From Candidatus Bathyarchaeota archaeon (lineage in GTDB: Archaea; Thermoproteota; Bathyarchaeia; Bathyarchaeales; DTEX01): a stretch of 19,101 nt of DNA. Both the position numbers and the translations under genes were made by a program. This document shows positions 7,787 to 14,386 of the stretch, piece after piece; position 1 is the first letter of the stretch, and each line of letters begins with the position of its first letter. The stretch covers positions 1 to 19,101 of the forward strand of contig JAGGZB010000013.1 of NCBI GenBank assembly GCA_021162225.1, written 5' to 3'. The notes beneath the pieces were generated by a model. It was not told the DNA's origin, did no database searches, and saw only the letters and a list, made by a program, of their open reading frames with translations.

Positions 7787-8509
7787 ATGGAGGTTATACC
7801 AGCGGTTGATATCATGAAGGGAAAGGTTGTCCGCCTTTTAAGAGGAGACCCCAGGCAGATGACCTCCTATGAGCATCTCGGAGACCCCATTCACCTAGCT
7901 ATGAGGTGGGAAGCTGAAGGCGCGCAGCTCATTCACGTCATCGATTTAGACGCGGCTTTAGGAGTTGGAGAAAACTTAGAAATCATCAAGTTAATTCTGA
8001 AATCTGTTAATGTCCCACTTCAGGTTGGAGGCGGAATCAGAAACTTGAACCTCGCTAAGCGAATCCTCTCCTTAGGGGTTAGACGCGTAATTCTGGGATC
8101 ATTGGCTTTCTCAAATCCCTCAGCTGTAGAAACACTTATAAATGAATTCGGTTGGGAACGCGTAGTCATCGCTCTTGATCATAAGGACGGAACGGTTATG
8201 GTTAAAGGATGGGAAGCCTCAGCCGGGGTATCCGTAGAGGCGGCGGCTGAGAACTTCAGAACGAAGGGCGCTAGGATCTTTTTGGTAACGGCCGTAGATA
8301 GGGATGGCACGCTTCTTGGACCCGACGTAAAAGTTCTATCAAGCCTCTGCCGTAGAGGTTACAGAATCATAGCTGCCGGAGGAATCCGAAGCATCAACGA
8401 CCTTCTAGAGTTAAAGCGTCTTGGAGTATGGGGAGTAGTCGTTGGGAAAGCCTTGTACGAGGGAAGGTTCAGCCTAAGCGAAGCTTTAAAAGCGGTTATG
8501 AATAGTTAG
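7787..8509 (+). CDS. hisA: ProFAR isomerase
   Basis: This (beta/alpha)8-barrel enzyme of 240 residues catalyses the Amadori-type rearrangement of ProFAR to PRFAR. The catalytic aspartates are Asp8 in IPAVDIMKGKVVRL and Asp131 in VIALDHKDG. The two half-barrel phosphate-binding motifs are QVGGGIRN and AAGGIRSINDL. HisA and TrpF-like PriA share this fold, but the neighbouring hisH and hisF support HisA. The ATG follows GGGGAGGAAC at good spacing, 15 bases after hisH. Confidence 0.95.
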   Translation: MEVIPAVDIMKGKVVRLLRGDPRQMTSYEHLGDPIHLAMRWEAEGAQLIHVIDLDAALGVGENLEIIKLILKSVNVPLQVGGGIRNLNLAKRILSLGVRRVILGSLAFSNPSAVETLINEFGWERVVIALDHKDGTVMVKGWEASAGVSVEAAAENFRTKGARIFLVTAVDRDGTLLGPDVKVLSSLCRRGYRIIAAGGIRSINDLLELKRLGVWGVVVGKALYEGRFSLSEALKAVMNS

Positions 8510-8523
8510 TGTGGTTGAGAAGC

Positions 8524-9333
8524 ATGGTCTTAGCTAAGCGGATAATTCCGTGTCTAGATGTCGATCATGGAAGAGTTGTGAAGGGAGTTAGATTCTTAGA
8601 TAGAAGAGAAGCTGGAGACCCTGTTTCCCTTGGAAAACGGTACAGCGAGGAAGGAGCCGACGAACTCGTATTCTTAGACATAACAGCCTCTCCGGAGAAG
8701 AGGAAGATTCTGAAGGAAGTGGTGCGGGCGGTTGCCTCTGAGATTGATATTCCATTCACGGTTGGCGGGGGGATCAGAAGCGTCGAAGACGCCCGCCTCG
8801 TTCTCTGTAACGGCGCAGATAAGGTCTCAATCAACACGGCTGCCGTTGAAAACCCAAGCTTGATAAGCGAGCTAGCCGATATCTTCGGTAGCCAATGCGT
8901 CGTGGTTGCGATCGATGCAAAGAGACGATACGAGAGAAGGGAAGGGAAGACGGTGGTTGAGACGGCTGAGGGGCCATGCTGGTTTGAGGTTCACATATAC
9001 GGCGGATCTGGAGGTAAGCCTACGGGCATGGATGCTGTCCAATGGGCCGCTAAGGCCGCGGAGCTCGGAGCTGGCGAGCTACTCGTCACATCAATGGATA
9101 AGGATGGAACAAAGGATGGATATGATCTTGAATTAACAAGGAGTATAGTTGAACGCGTTAATATTCCAGTTATAGCGAGCGGAGGAGCTGGTAGACCTGA
9201 ACATTTCTTTGAAGCTTTCTCGATTGGAAAGGCAGATGCAGCCTTAGCCGCGTCGATATTCCATTTTGGCGAATACTCAATCTGGGAGGTGAAGAAATTC
9301 TTAGCTGAAAGGGGTGTGCCTGTTAGGATTTGA
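8524..9333 (+). CDS. hisF: Imidazole glycerol phosphate synthase, cyclase subunit
   Basis: HisF works with HisH to turn PRFAR and ammonia into imidazoleglycerol phosphate and AICAR. The barrel shows LAKRIIPCLDVDHGRVVKG with catalytic Asp12, FTVGGGIRSVEDA, VVVAIDAKR with catalytic Asp131, and VIASGGAGRPEHF. The length is about 269 residues, normal or slightly long. I place the start at ATG 8524 because family members begin just before LAKRIIPCLDV. A GTG at 8509 that overlaps the hisA stop would add five residues (WLRSM). The 3' end overlaps hisI by four bases. Confidence 0.95.
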   Translation: MVLAKRIIPCLDVDHGRVVKGVRFLDRREAGDPVSLGKRYSEEGADELVFLDITASPEKRKILKEVVRAVASEIDIPFTVGGGIRSVEDARLVLCNGADKVSINTAAVENPSLISELADIFGSQCVVVAIDAKRRYERREGKTVVETAEGPCWFEVHIYGGSGGKPTGMDAVQWAAKAAELGAGELLVTSMDKDGTKDGYDLELTRSIVERVNIPVIASGGAGRPEHFFEAFSIGKADAALAASIFHFGEYSIWEVKKFLAERGVPVRI

Positions 9334-9689
9334 GGATTAAAAAGCTTGTGAGCATAGGGGATCTGGATTATAAGAAGGTGAAGGGACTAATCCCAGTAGT
9401 AGTTCAAGACTACAAAACGCTTAAAGTCTTGACGCTCGCTTACGCGAATCGTGAAGCCTTGGAGAAGACCGTTGAGACGGGCTATGCCCACTTCTTTAGG
9501 AGATCATTCGGTCGAGTTATGATGAAGGGAGAAACATCTGGGAATGTTCAGAAAGTCAGGGACGTACTTGTCGACTGCGATGCAGATGCTGTGCTTTATC
9601 TAGTTGAGCCGAAGGGTCCAGCATGTCACCTAGGCGAAGAAACATGCTTCCATAACAGACTTAAAGAATTCGCAGAGAAGGAGAGCTGA
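9330..9689 (+). CDS. hisI: Phosphoribosyl-AMP cyclohydrolase
   Basis: This zinc enzyme opens the adenine ring of phosphoribosyl-AMP, the third step of histidine synthesis. The 119-residue single-domain protein has VLTLAYANREAL, the KGETSGNVQ motif, the magnesium-site cluster VDCDADAV (Asp82, Asp84, Asp86) and the zinc ligands in GPACHLGEETCF (Cys99, Cys106, with Cys83). There is no C-terminal HisE domain. The start is TTG in a TTGA overlap with hisF, and the gene closes the operon. A small difference from the common consensus is GRVMMKGE where most family members have LWxKGE. Confidence 0.94.
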   Translation: MRIKKLVSIGDLDYKKVKGLIPVVVQDYKTLKVLTLAYANREALEKTVETGYAHFFRRSFGRVMMKGETSGNVQKVRDVLVDCDADAVLYLVEPKGPACHLGEETCFHNRLKEFAEKES

Positions 9690-9718
9690 GCCTCTAGGGC
9701 TTCGTGACCTCCATTAGT

Positions 9719-9726
9719 CTTTTATT
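9719..9726 (+). promoter_or_regulatory. TATA-box candidate for the dipeptidase gene
   Basis: CTTTTATT is centred about 30 bases before the ATG at 9752. Transcription would begin just before or at the start codon, so the message would be nearly leaderless. This separates the gene from the his operon. Confidence 0.4.
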
Positions 9727-9751
9727 CCAGATTTAAGGATAAATTAGTATC

Positions 9752-10714
9752 ATGTCTTCAAGGATCAAAAGAATTCATGAAGAGGCGATCCTTGTCGATG
9801 CTCACAACGACACAATCGTGGCTCATAAGCAATTGGGAATAAGCTTAACCTCGAGAGCAGATGAGACTCAGGTTGACTTTCCAAGACTGAGAGAAGCATG
9901 CGTGGATGTTTCCTTCTTCGCCGTTGACGTCACAACAGCGTTCAAGAGCCACCTGACCTATGCCCTAGACGCGTTTGGATTCTTTGAGAAGGAACTAGAG
10001 CAAGCTGGAGAAGATGTAGTAATAGTGACTACTAAGGAGAGCCTAGTTGAGACCATGAGGGATGAAAAACTAGCCATAATATTAGCAATAGAGAATAGCG
10101 ATGCCGTTGAGGGCAGCCTAAACGTTCTAAGGATGCTATTCAAACTCGGCGTTAGAAGCATAGGCTTAACACATAATCCTAGAAGCCTAGCTGCCGATGG
10201 CGTCGGCGAGTCTAGGACGGGTGGAGGATTAACTACCTTCGGCGTCCAGCTGATTGAGGAGATGAATAGACTTGGGATAATTGTTGATTTAGCACATATA
10301 AGCGAGAAGGGCTTCTGGGACGCCCTTGAAGTTTCAAAGAAGCCCGTTATAGTCTCTCATGGAAACTGCAAGGCCCTTTGCGATCATCGGAGAAACCTAA
10401 CGGATGATCAGATAAGGGGCCTTGCATCTAAAGGAGGAGTAATCGGAATCACGTTCGTTCCAAGATTTGTAGATGAGAAGAAGCCCTCATTGAATAGGCT
10501 CCTCGACCATATAGACCACGCGGTTGATATAGCTGGAATCGACCATGTGGGCTTGGGCTCAGACTTCGACGGAGGGGGCACCCTTCTGAAAGATGTAACA
10601 GAGTTACCTAGGATAACGGAAGGCCTGCTGGAGAGGGGATACGAAGAGAATGAAATCAAGAAGATACTCGGCGAAAACTTCATAAGGGTTCTTCTGGAGA
10701 CCCTTCCCCGATAA
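9752..10714 (+). CDS. Membrane-dipeptidase family (M19, renal dipeptidase-like) metallopeptidase
   Basis: This protein of 320 residues is an amidohydrolase-fold zinc peptidase that cleaves dipeptides, often including D-residues. All expected metal or active-site motifs are visible: VDAHND (His18, Asp20), the bridging glutamate in LAIENSDA (Glu113), VDLAHISEKGF (His182), VIVSHGNCKAL (His203) and DHVGLGSDFDG (Asp271). The length fits the prokaryotic members. No signal peptide or membrane anchor is seen, so the product should be cytoplasmic. It is probably transcribed from its own promoter and is unrelated to histidine synthesis. The real substrate cannot be read from sequence. Confidence 0.9.
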   Translation: MSSRIKRIHEEAILVDAHNDTIVAHKQLGISLTSRADETQVDFPRLREACVDVSFFAVDVTTAFKSHLTYALDAFGFFEKELEQAGEDVVIVTTKESLVETMRDEKLAIILAIENSDAVEGSLNVLRMLFKLGVRSIGLTHNPRSLAADGVGESRTGGGLTTFGVQLIEEMNRLGIIVDLAHISEKGFWDALEVSKKPVIVSHGNCKALCDHRRNLTDDQIRGLASKGGVIGITFVPRFVDEKKPSLNRLLDHIDHAVDIAGIDHVGLGSDFDGGGTLLKDVTELPRITEGLLERGYEENEIKKILGENFIRVLLETLPR

Positions 10715-10720
10715 AAAAAG
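10714..10720 (-). terminator. T-run terminator candidate after L38e
   Basis: On the complement a run of T residues lies about 22 bases after the L38e stop, in the gap between the convergent dipeptidase and L38e genes. Archaeal transcription often ends at such runs. Weak evidence. Confidence 0.35.
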
Positions 10721-10742
10721 TCAACCGTAAAGAGACGCTAAG

Positions 10743-10937
10743 CTAGATCTCCCGCACCTCGCAGTGTATCTTCTTTAGGATCCCATCCGTCTGCGAAGGC
10801 TTAACCTTAAGAGTGTAAAGCATCCTGCGTGTTCTAAGCTTAAGTTTAACCATATCCTTAAGCCTCTTCACGAGGCAGTACCTAGCTCTCCTAGAGATCT
10901 CTATGAATTCATCAACATCCTTTATCTCAGTGGGCAT
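10743..10937 (-). CDS. rpl38e: Ribosomal protein L38e
   Basis: This 64-residue basic protein begins MPTEIKDVDEFIEISRR and continues with KLKLRTRRMLYTLKVK, a close match to the L38e pattern (xPKEIKDIKxFLExxRR ... KxRxSRYLYTLxVxD). It is a small protein of the large ribosomal subunit found in eukaryotes and in a limited set of archaea, mostly TACK. The ATG is preceded by a textbook GGTGATC ribosome binding site at four bases. It is a stand-alone gene, convergent with the dipeptidase gene. The length matches the family. Confidence 0.88.
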   Translation of the reverse strand: MPTEIKDVDEFIEISRRARYCLVKRLKDMVKLKLRTRRMLYTLKVKPSQTDGILKKIHCEVREI

Positions 10938-11044
10938 CTCAGATCACCAAGAAAAATAAATCATAAAATCATCCTTAAATCTTATCTCGAAGCGTCAGCG
11001 TAGCATTCATTTGAAACTAACCATTCACTAATAATTATTTTGCA

Positions 11045-11887
11045 TCAATCATTAAACTTTGTCTTCAAAGCCTTCATCTCTTCATCTCTGTAGAAGCGAA
11101 GTCTATTCATGAGCTGGTTGAAGTCAATCTGATGAGCGTCGAATTCCGGACCGTCTACGCAAGCAAATTTTATTTCTCCGCCGACTTTAACTCTGCATGC
11201 TCCGCACATGCCTGTTCCATCAACCATTATCGGATTTAAGCTCACAATAGTTTTTATGCCATAAGGCCGCGTTACTTCCGCGACTGCCCTCATCATCGGA
11301 ACAGGCCCTACGGCCATCACCAAATCGAATCTTTTCCCTTCTTCAAGTAGCTTCTTGAGTAGTTCCGACGTGAATCCTTTGAATCCTTTGGATCCATCGT
11401 CAGTTGATATGTGCACCTCATCGCTAAGTCTCCGCAGCTCATCCTCTAGGAGAAGAAGACTCTCAGTTCGAGCTCCGAGGATCGTGACGACATAGTTTCC
11501 ATGAGCCTTTAAGGCCCTAACCCACGTATAAGTTAGCGCTGTTCCAACGCCTCCTCCAATAACAGCTACTGTTCCGTAATTCTTTATTTCTGTGGGGTTT
11601 CCTAAGGGACCGACGAGATCCATCACGTAATCTCCAGCCTTCAGCATCCCAAGCTTTCTTGTTGAGACTCCTACTTCTTGGAATATCAGCGTTATCAAAC
11701 CTTCAGACTTATTCCAATCGAATATTGTTAGGGGGAAACGCTCCCCATACTCGTCAACTCTGAGAATCACAAACTGACCTGCCTTAGCCTTGTTCGCAAT
11801 GAGAGGAGCACGGATTACTACACGTTTGATACCCGGCGCGAGCTCTTTCATATCAACGATTTCAAACTTCTTCGGCGTTGAAGACAC
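11045..11887 (-). CDS. NfnA/SudB-like FAD and [2Fe-2S] oxidoreductase subunit
   Basis: This 280-residue protein has the ferredoxin-NADP reductase fold of the small subunit of NADH-dependent ferredoxin:NADP oxidoreductase and of sulfide dehydrogenase. Visible features are an FAD-binding ERFPLTIFDW stretch, the nucleotide-binding VAVIGGGVGTALTY (about 107-120), VMAVGPVPMMRAV, and a C-terminal cluster site MVDGTGMCGACRV...FACVDGPEFDAH (Cys228, Cys231, Cys243). In the Pyrococcus enzyme an Asp completes the cluster ligands. The GTG start fits the family N-terminus. The partner large subunit, normally adjacent, is absent from this window, so the electron partner is unknown. A dihydroorotate dehydrogenase electron-transfer subunit (PyrK) is a less likely reading. 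Confidence 0.85.
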   Translation of the reverse strand: MSSTPKKFEIVDMKELAPGIKRVVIRAPLIANKAKAGQFVILRVDEYGERFPLTIFDWNKSEGLITLIFQEVGVSTRKLGMLKAGDYVMDLVGPLGNPTEIKNYGTVAVIGGGVGTALTYTWVRALKAHGNYVVTILGARTESLLLLEDELRRLSDEVHISTDDGSKGFKGFTSELLKKLLEEGKRFDLVMAVGPVPMMRAVAEVTRPYGIKTIVSLNPIMVDGTGMCGACRVKVGGEIKFACVDGPEFDAHQIDFNQLMNRLRFYRDEEMKALKTKFND

Positions 11888-11961
11888 CTCTTTAATAATC
11901 TGTAGATTATCTAAAAATTTGAAATGACATTATAAATCTTCTTTCGTGTTTCCACTCTCGA

Positions 11962-12022
11962 ATAGACGAAGAGAAAAAGGCTAAGGCGATATGTTAAAAT
12001 AAGCCTTTTCAGCCTCGTCTAT
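11962..12022 (-). terminator. Nested inverted repeats at the end of ksgA, possible terminator structure
   Basis: Bases 11962-11969 pair perfectly with 12015-12022 (8 bp), and inside them 11975-11982 pair with 12002-12009 (8 bp). The outer right arm includes the ksgA stop codon. In the transcript the structure carries a T-rich 3' arm, which would fit a 3' end or an RNA-stabilising element for the pus10-to-ksgA gene group. Confidence 0.4.
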
Positions 12023-12858
12023 ATGAGACGCATGCTACGTAGTTCTTTAACTATTCCATCTACAACTAAGCCGATCTCTTCTGGAGATAGCTCCCTAGGC
12101 CTCCTGTCGTGAAATGGGAGATCCTCAGCGATCTTAACAGCCTCTCTGCTCGATAGTCTGAATCTACTGAAGAATGGGATAAGCGCGTTTCTAAGCTTTT
12201 TATTTCTCTGTGTAAAGATCACATTTACAACATCAAAGAATAACTTTTCATCAGTCACGTTGAAAGGAGGCTTTCTAGGCTTTAAACGGACTATTAAAGA
12301 ATCGACTTTCGGCTGCGGCCAGAAAGACTCTTTAGGAACGGCTCCTAGGATCTCAACCTCAGCCCTGTAATAGGTTGCTACGGTGAGTCTGCCATAATCA
12401 CGAGATCCTGGAGACGCTGTGAGTCGTCTCGCAAATTCCTCCTGGAACGATAAGATTGCCTGTTCAAAACACTTGTTCAGAAGCCAGAAATGTAGAGGGG
12501 AAGATATCGAGTACGGCGGGGTTGACACGACTTTATTGAATCGTGGAATCTTAACTTTCATGACGTCTCCATGTATAATCGTCACGTTATCGTATGGTCT
12601 TAGCCTCCTCTTCAACGCCCTAACTAGTCTGCCATCGATCTCTACGGCTAGGACCCGACCAGCCTTTTCGGCGAGTCTTTCGGTTAGGAAACCGAGTCCA
12701 GCTCCAACTTCGAGAACCACATCTTCGCTATTTAGGGATGCATAATAGACCAACTCCTGCAAGATACTCTCATCCACAAGGAAGTTCTGTCCTAGGCGCT
12801 TCTTCGGAATAACCCTATAATGCCTTAGGAGACTCTTCACCTCGTTGAGAAGACTCAT
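12019..12858 (-). CDS. ksgA: 16S rRNA dimethyladenosine transferase (KsgA/Dim1 family)
   Basis: This SAM-dependent enzyme dimethylates two adjacent adenosines near the 3' end of 16S rRNA during small-subunit assembly. The 279-residue protein shows PKKRLGQNFLVDESIL, SAM motif I VLEVGAGLGFLTE (48-60), the acidic VEIDGRL and HGDVMK, and the C-terminal helical domain. The motif that is normally N-[LI]-P-Y reads S-T-P-P-Y-S-I-S here (112-119), so the usual Asn is replaced. Everything else looks intact. It lies 72 bases downstream of the DUF655 gene in the order common in archaea. I call it KsgA with confidence, but its activity may differ. Confidence 0.92.
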   Translation of the reverse strand: MSLLNEVKSLLRHYRVIPKKRLGQNFLVDESILQELVYYASLNSEDVVLEVGAGLGFLTERLAEKAGRVLAVEIDGRLVRALKRRLRPYDNVTIIHGDVMKVKIPRFNKVVSTPPYSISSPLHFWLLNKCFEQAILSFQEEFARRLTASPGSRDYGRLTVATYYRAEVEILGAVPKESFWPQPKVDSLIVRLKPRKPPFNVTDEKLFFDVVNVIFTQRNKKLRNALIPFFSRFRLSSREAVKIAEDLPFHDRRPRELSPEEIGLVVDGIVKELRSMRLI

Positions 12859-12930
12859 CTATCTGCCCCGCCGTTAAGTGAAAAAGCACGTCGTGTTTTC
12901 TAGAGGATGCCTAAGCCTGAGGGAAGCTAC

Positions 12931-13512
12931 TTATCCTGAGGGGCGGGTGAAGAGTCTATACTTGCTTTCACCAGCGAGCTCCTCCATCACGCGCTTTGTT
13001 ATGAGTTTCAGTGGGCTCGGTATATTGATCCTTTGCTGGAGATCCTCGAAGCTCTCGAAGGGCTTCTTCTCCCGCTCATTCAGAATATTCCACATATACT
13101 TCTTTCCTATTCCAGGTATGAGCTCAAGCATATGCATCCTAGGCGTTATGGGACGAGCAGTATTGAAAAAGTCCACGAACCACTTCTCCCTCTTCTGAAC
13201 GATAAGCTCGATAGCGCTCTCAAGCTCCATCTTCGCATTCGCCGTTAACTCCTCGTAGCCTATTCTGCCGAGTATATAGGCTATCTCCTTTCTAGACTCC
13301 TTCCCAACGTAGACTCTGTCAAGCGGCTTAAGCGTCACTCCGGGCTTCACATTCGCTTCAAGAAGCGTAAAGTATCTTTCGCCAATAAGTTGGACAACCG
13401 CTCCCATCCTATATTTTCCTCTCATCCCTGGCTTGCCAAAAGGTAAAAAATCTAGGACATAAGCATATTCCTCATATAGATGTTTTCCCTCTCTTTCTCT
13501 ACGTTCAGTCAT
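12931..13512 (-). CDS. DUF655 family protein, predicted nucleic-acid binding
   Basis: This 193-residue protein belongs to the archaeal DUF655 family, which is consistently found between rpo4 and ksgA. The N-terminal part (EEYAYVLDFLPFGK ... AVVQLIGERYFTLLEA) looks like a small beta-barrel, and the C-terminal part has a helix-hairpin-helix (MLELIPGIGKKYMWNILNER, about 127-146). This suggests RNA or DNA binding. The biochemical role is not established. The ATG has a GGAAGGGATAGAG purine tract upstream. A 224-base gap separates it from rpo4, larger than usual, so it may have its own promoter. Confidence 0.88.
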   Translation of the reverse strand: MTERREREGKHLYEEYAYVLDFLPFGKPGMRGKYRMGAVVQLIGERYFTLLEANVKPGVTLKPLDRVYVGKESRKEIAYILGRIGYEELTANAKMELESAIELIVQKREKWFVDFFNTARPITPRMHMLELIPGIGKKYMWNILNEREKKPFESFEDLQQRINIPSPLKLITKRVMEELAGESKYRLFTRPSG

Positions 13513-13565
13513 CTCTATCCCTTCCTTTAATTCGACAAAAAGAGAAAGTTGCCCGCCAAGTTTTT

Positions 13566-13676
13566 CTAAATATGTTCTATATGCTGAAATCCGTTTTCTC
13601 CGTGAGTATATTCCGAACTTGTTCCAATCAAAATCTTGAGTAACGCTTTAAAATAGAGAATTGATTCTCCGCGCAT
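13566..13676 (-). CDS. Possible small ORF between rpo4 and DUF655
   Basis: An ATG at 13674-13676 (complement) opens a 36-codon frame starting MRGESILYFKALLKILIG and ending in TAG at 13566. A GGTGA sequence lies six bases before the ATG. A TATA-like box about 30 bases further up (13702-13713) may be too close for the GGTGA to be transcribed. I know no family for it. It may simply be a chance frame in the DUF655 leader. Confidence 0.2.
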   Translation of the reverse strand: MRGESILYFKALLKILIGTSSEYTHGENGFQHIEHI

Positions 13677-13701
13677 TGAATCTCACCAAGCAACAATCTC
13701 T

Positions 13702-13713
13702 CTTTATATATCT
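13702..13713 (-). promoter_or_regulatory. TATA-box candidate for the DUF655-ksgA pair
   Basis: The complement reads TTAGATATATAAAG, a strong archaeal TATA match, in the 224-base gap after rpo4. It would give DUF655 and ksgA a promoter separate from pus10-rpl21e-rpo4. A second weaker box lies near 13562-13577. Confidence 0.45.
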
Positions 13714-13736
13714 AAAATTTAATAACTCTTTTCTTT

Positions 13737-14093
13737 TTATTCTTGTTCTTCTTCTCCCCTATATTTGTCTAGAAGACTGAGAATCATCTCTAGCTTTGAA
13801 GTCTCCACTATTCTCCGGCCGCCAGCTAGAAATACCCTGAGCTCCTCTATGCTTTTGGGCATGCAATTGACTATTTGGACGGCTGTCTCCTCATCTAAGC
13901 CAGCTTCCTTCATAAGCTCATCTAACAATTTCTCAGCCGCTTCAGGGCTGAGCTTAGAAAATTTGCTGGCGTAATCCAGCGTTCTACGCTGGAACTGATC
14001 CAGGTTCTCCTCTCCTACGGCTCTAAGTATAGCTGCTACTTGAGGAACAGTAATCGGCTTAACCTTCAACAGCTTCCTAACCATTTCGTTCAT
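13737..14093 (-). CDS. rpo4: DNA-directed RNA polymerase subunit Rpo4 (RpoF, Rpb4-like)
   Basis: This 118-residue protein matches archaeal Rpo4/RpoF: an N-terminal ITVPQVAAIL segment, then the HRDC-like helical domain DQFQRRTLDYASKFSKLSPEAAEKLL and VQIVNCMPKSIEELRVFLAGGRR. Rpo4 forms the polymerase stalk with Rpo7 and helps open-complex formation and RNA binding. It starts with an ATGA overlap on the rpl21e stop, so the two are co-translated. The length is typical. Confidence 0.92.
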   Translation of the reverse strand: MNEMVRKLLKVKPITVPQVAAILRAVGEENLDQFQRRTLDYASKFSKLSPEAAEKLLDELMKEAGLDEETAVQIVNCMPKSIEELRVFLAGGRRIVETSKLEMILSLLDKYRGEEEQE

Positions 14094-14386
14094 CCGCCTC
14101 TATGAATCTGAAGATGCTCAGGCATGATTATTATGTGCTTAATGGCTTTTCCCTGCGTCACGGCAACTTCATATGCTCTTCCTCTCTTGCCCTCGATCAC
14201 GCCTATCTTGCCGTGGTATCTACGATGAGGCATTCCCTTATGAAAACTTGGATCTATCTTAATCACAACTTTGTCTCCAGGCTTATAATCATAGAGTATT
14301 CTACTCAGCTTGAGTTTCCCCCGCTCTCTGGGCTTCTTTCTCATAAGCGAGCGGGTTTTCCTTCTAAATCCCCTAGACTTCGCCAT
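14090..14386 (-). CDS. rpl21e: Ribosomal protein L21e
   Basis: This 98-residue basic protein begins MAKSRGFRRKTRSLMRKKPRERG and contains the conserved YKPGDKVVIKIDPSFHKGMPHRRYHGKIG segment, diagnostic for L21e of the large subunit. The ATG at 14386 follows GGAGGAAGAGA closely and overlaps the end of pus10 by 14 bases. A longer frame from 14407 would add residues that are not in the family. The stop overlaps the rpo4 start. Confidence 0.95.
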   Translation of the reverse strand: MAKSRGFRRKTRSLMRKKPRERGKLKLSRILYDYKPGDKVVIKIDPSFHKGMPHRRYHGKIGVIEGKRGRAYEVAVTQGKAIKHIIIMPEHLQIHRGG

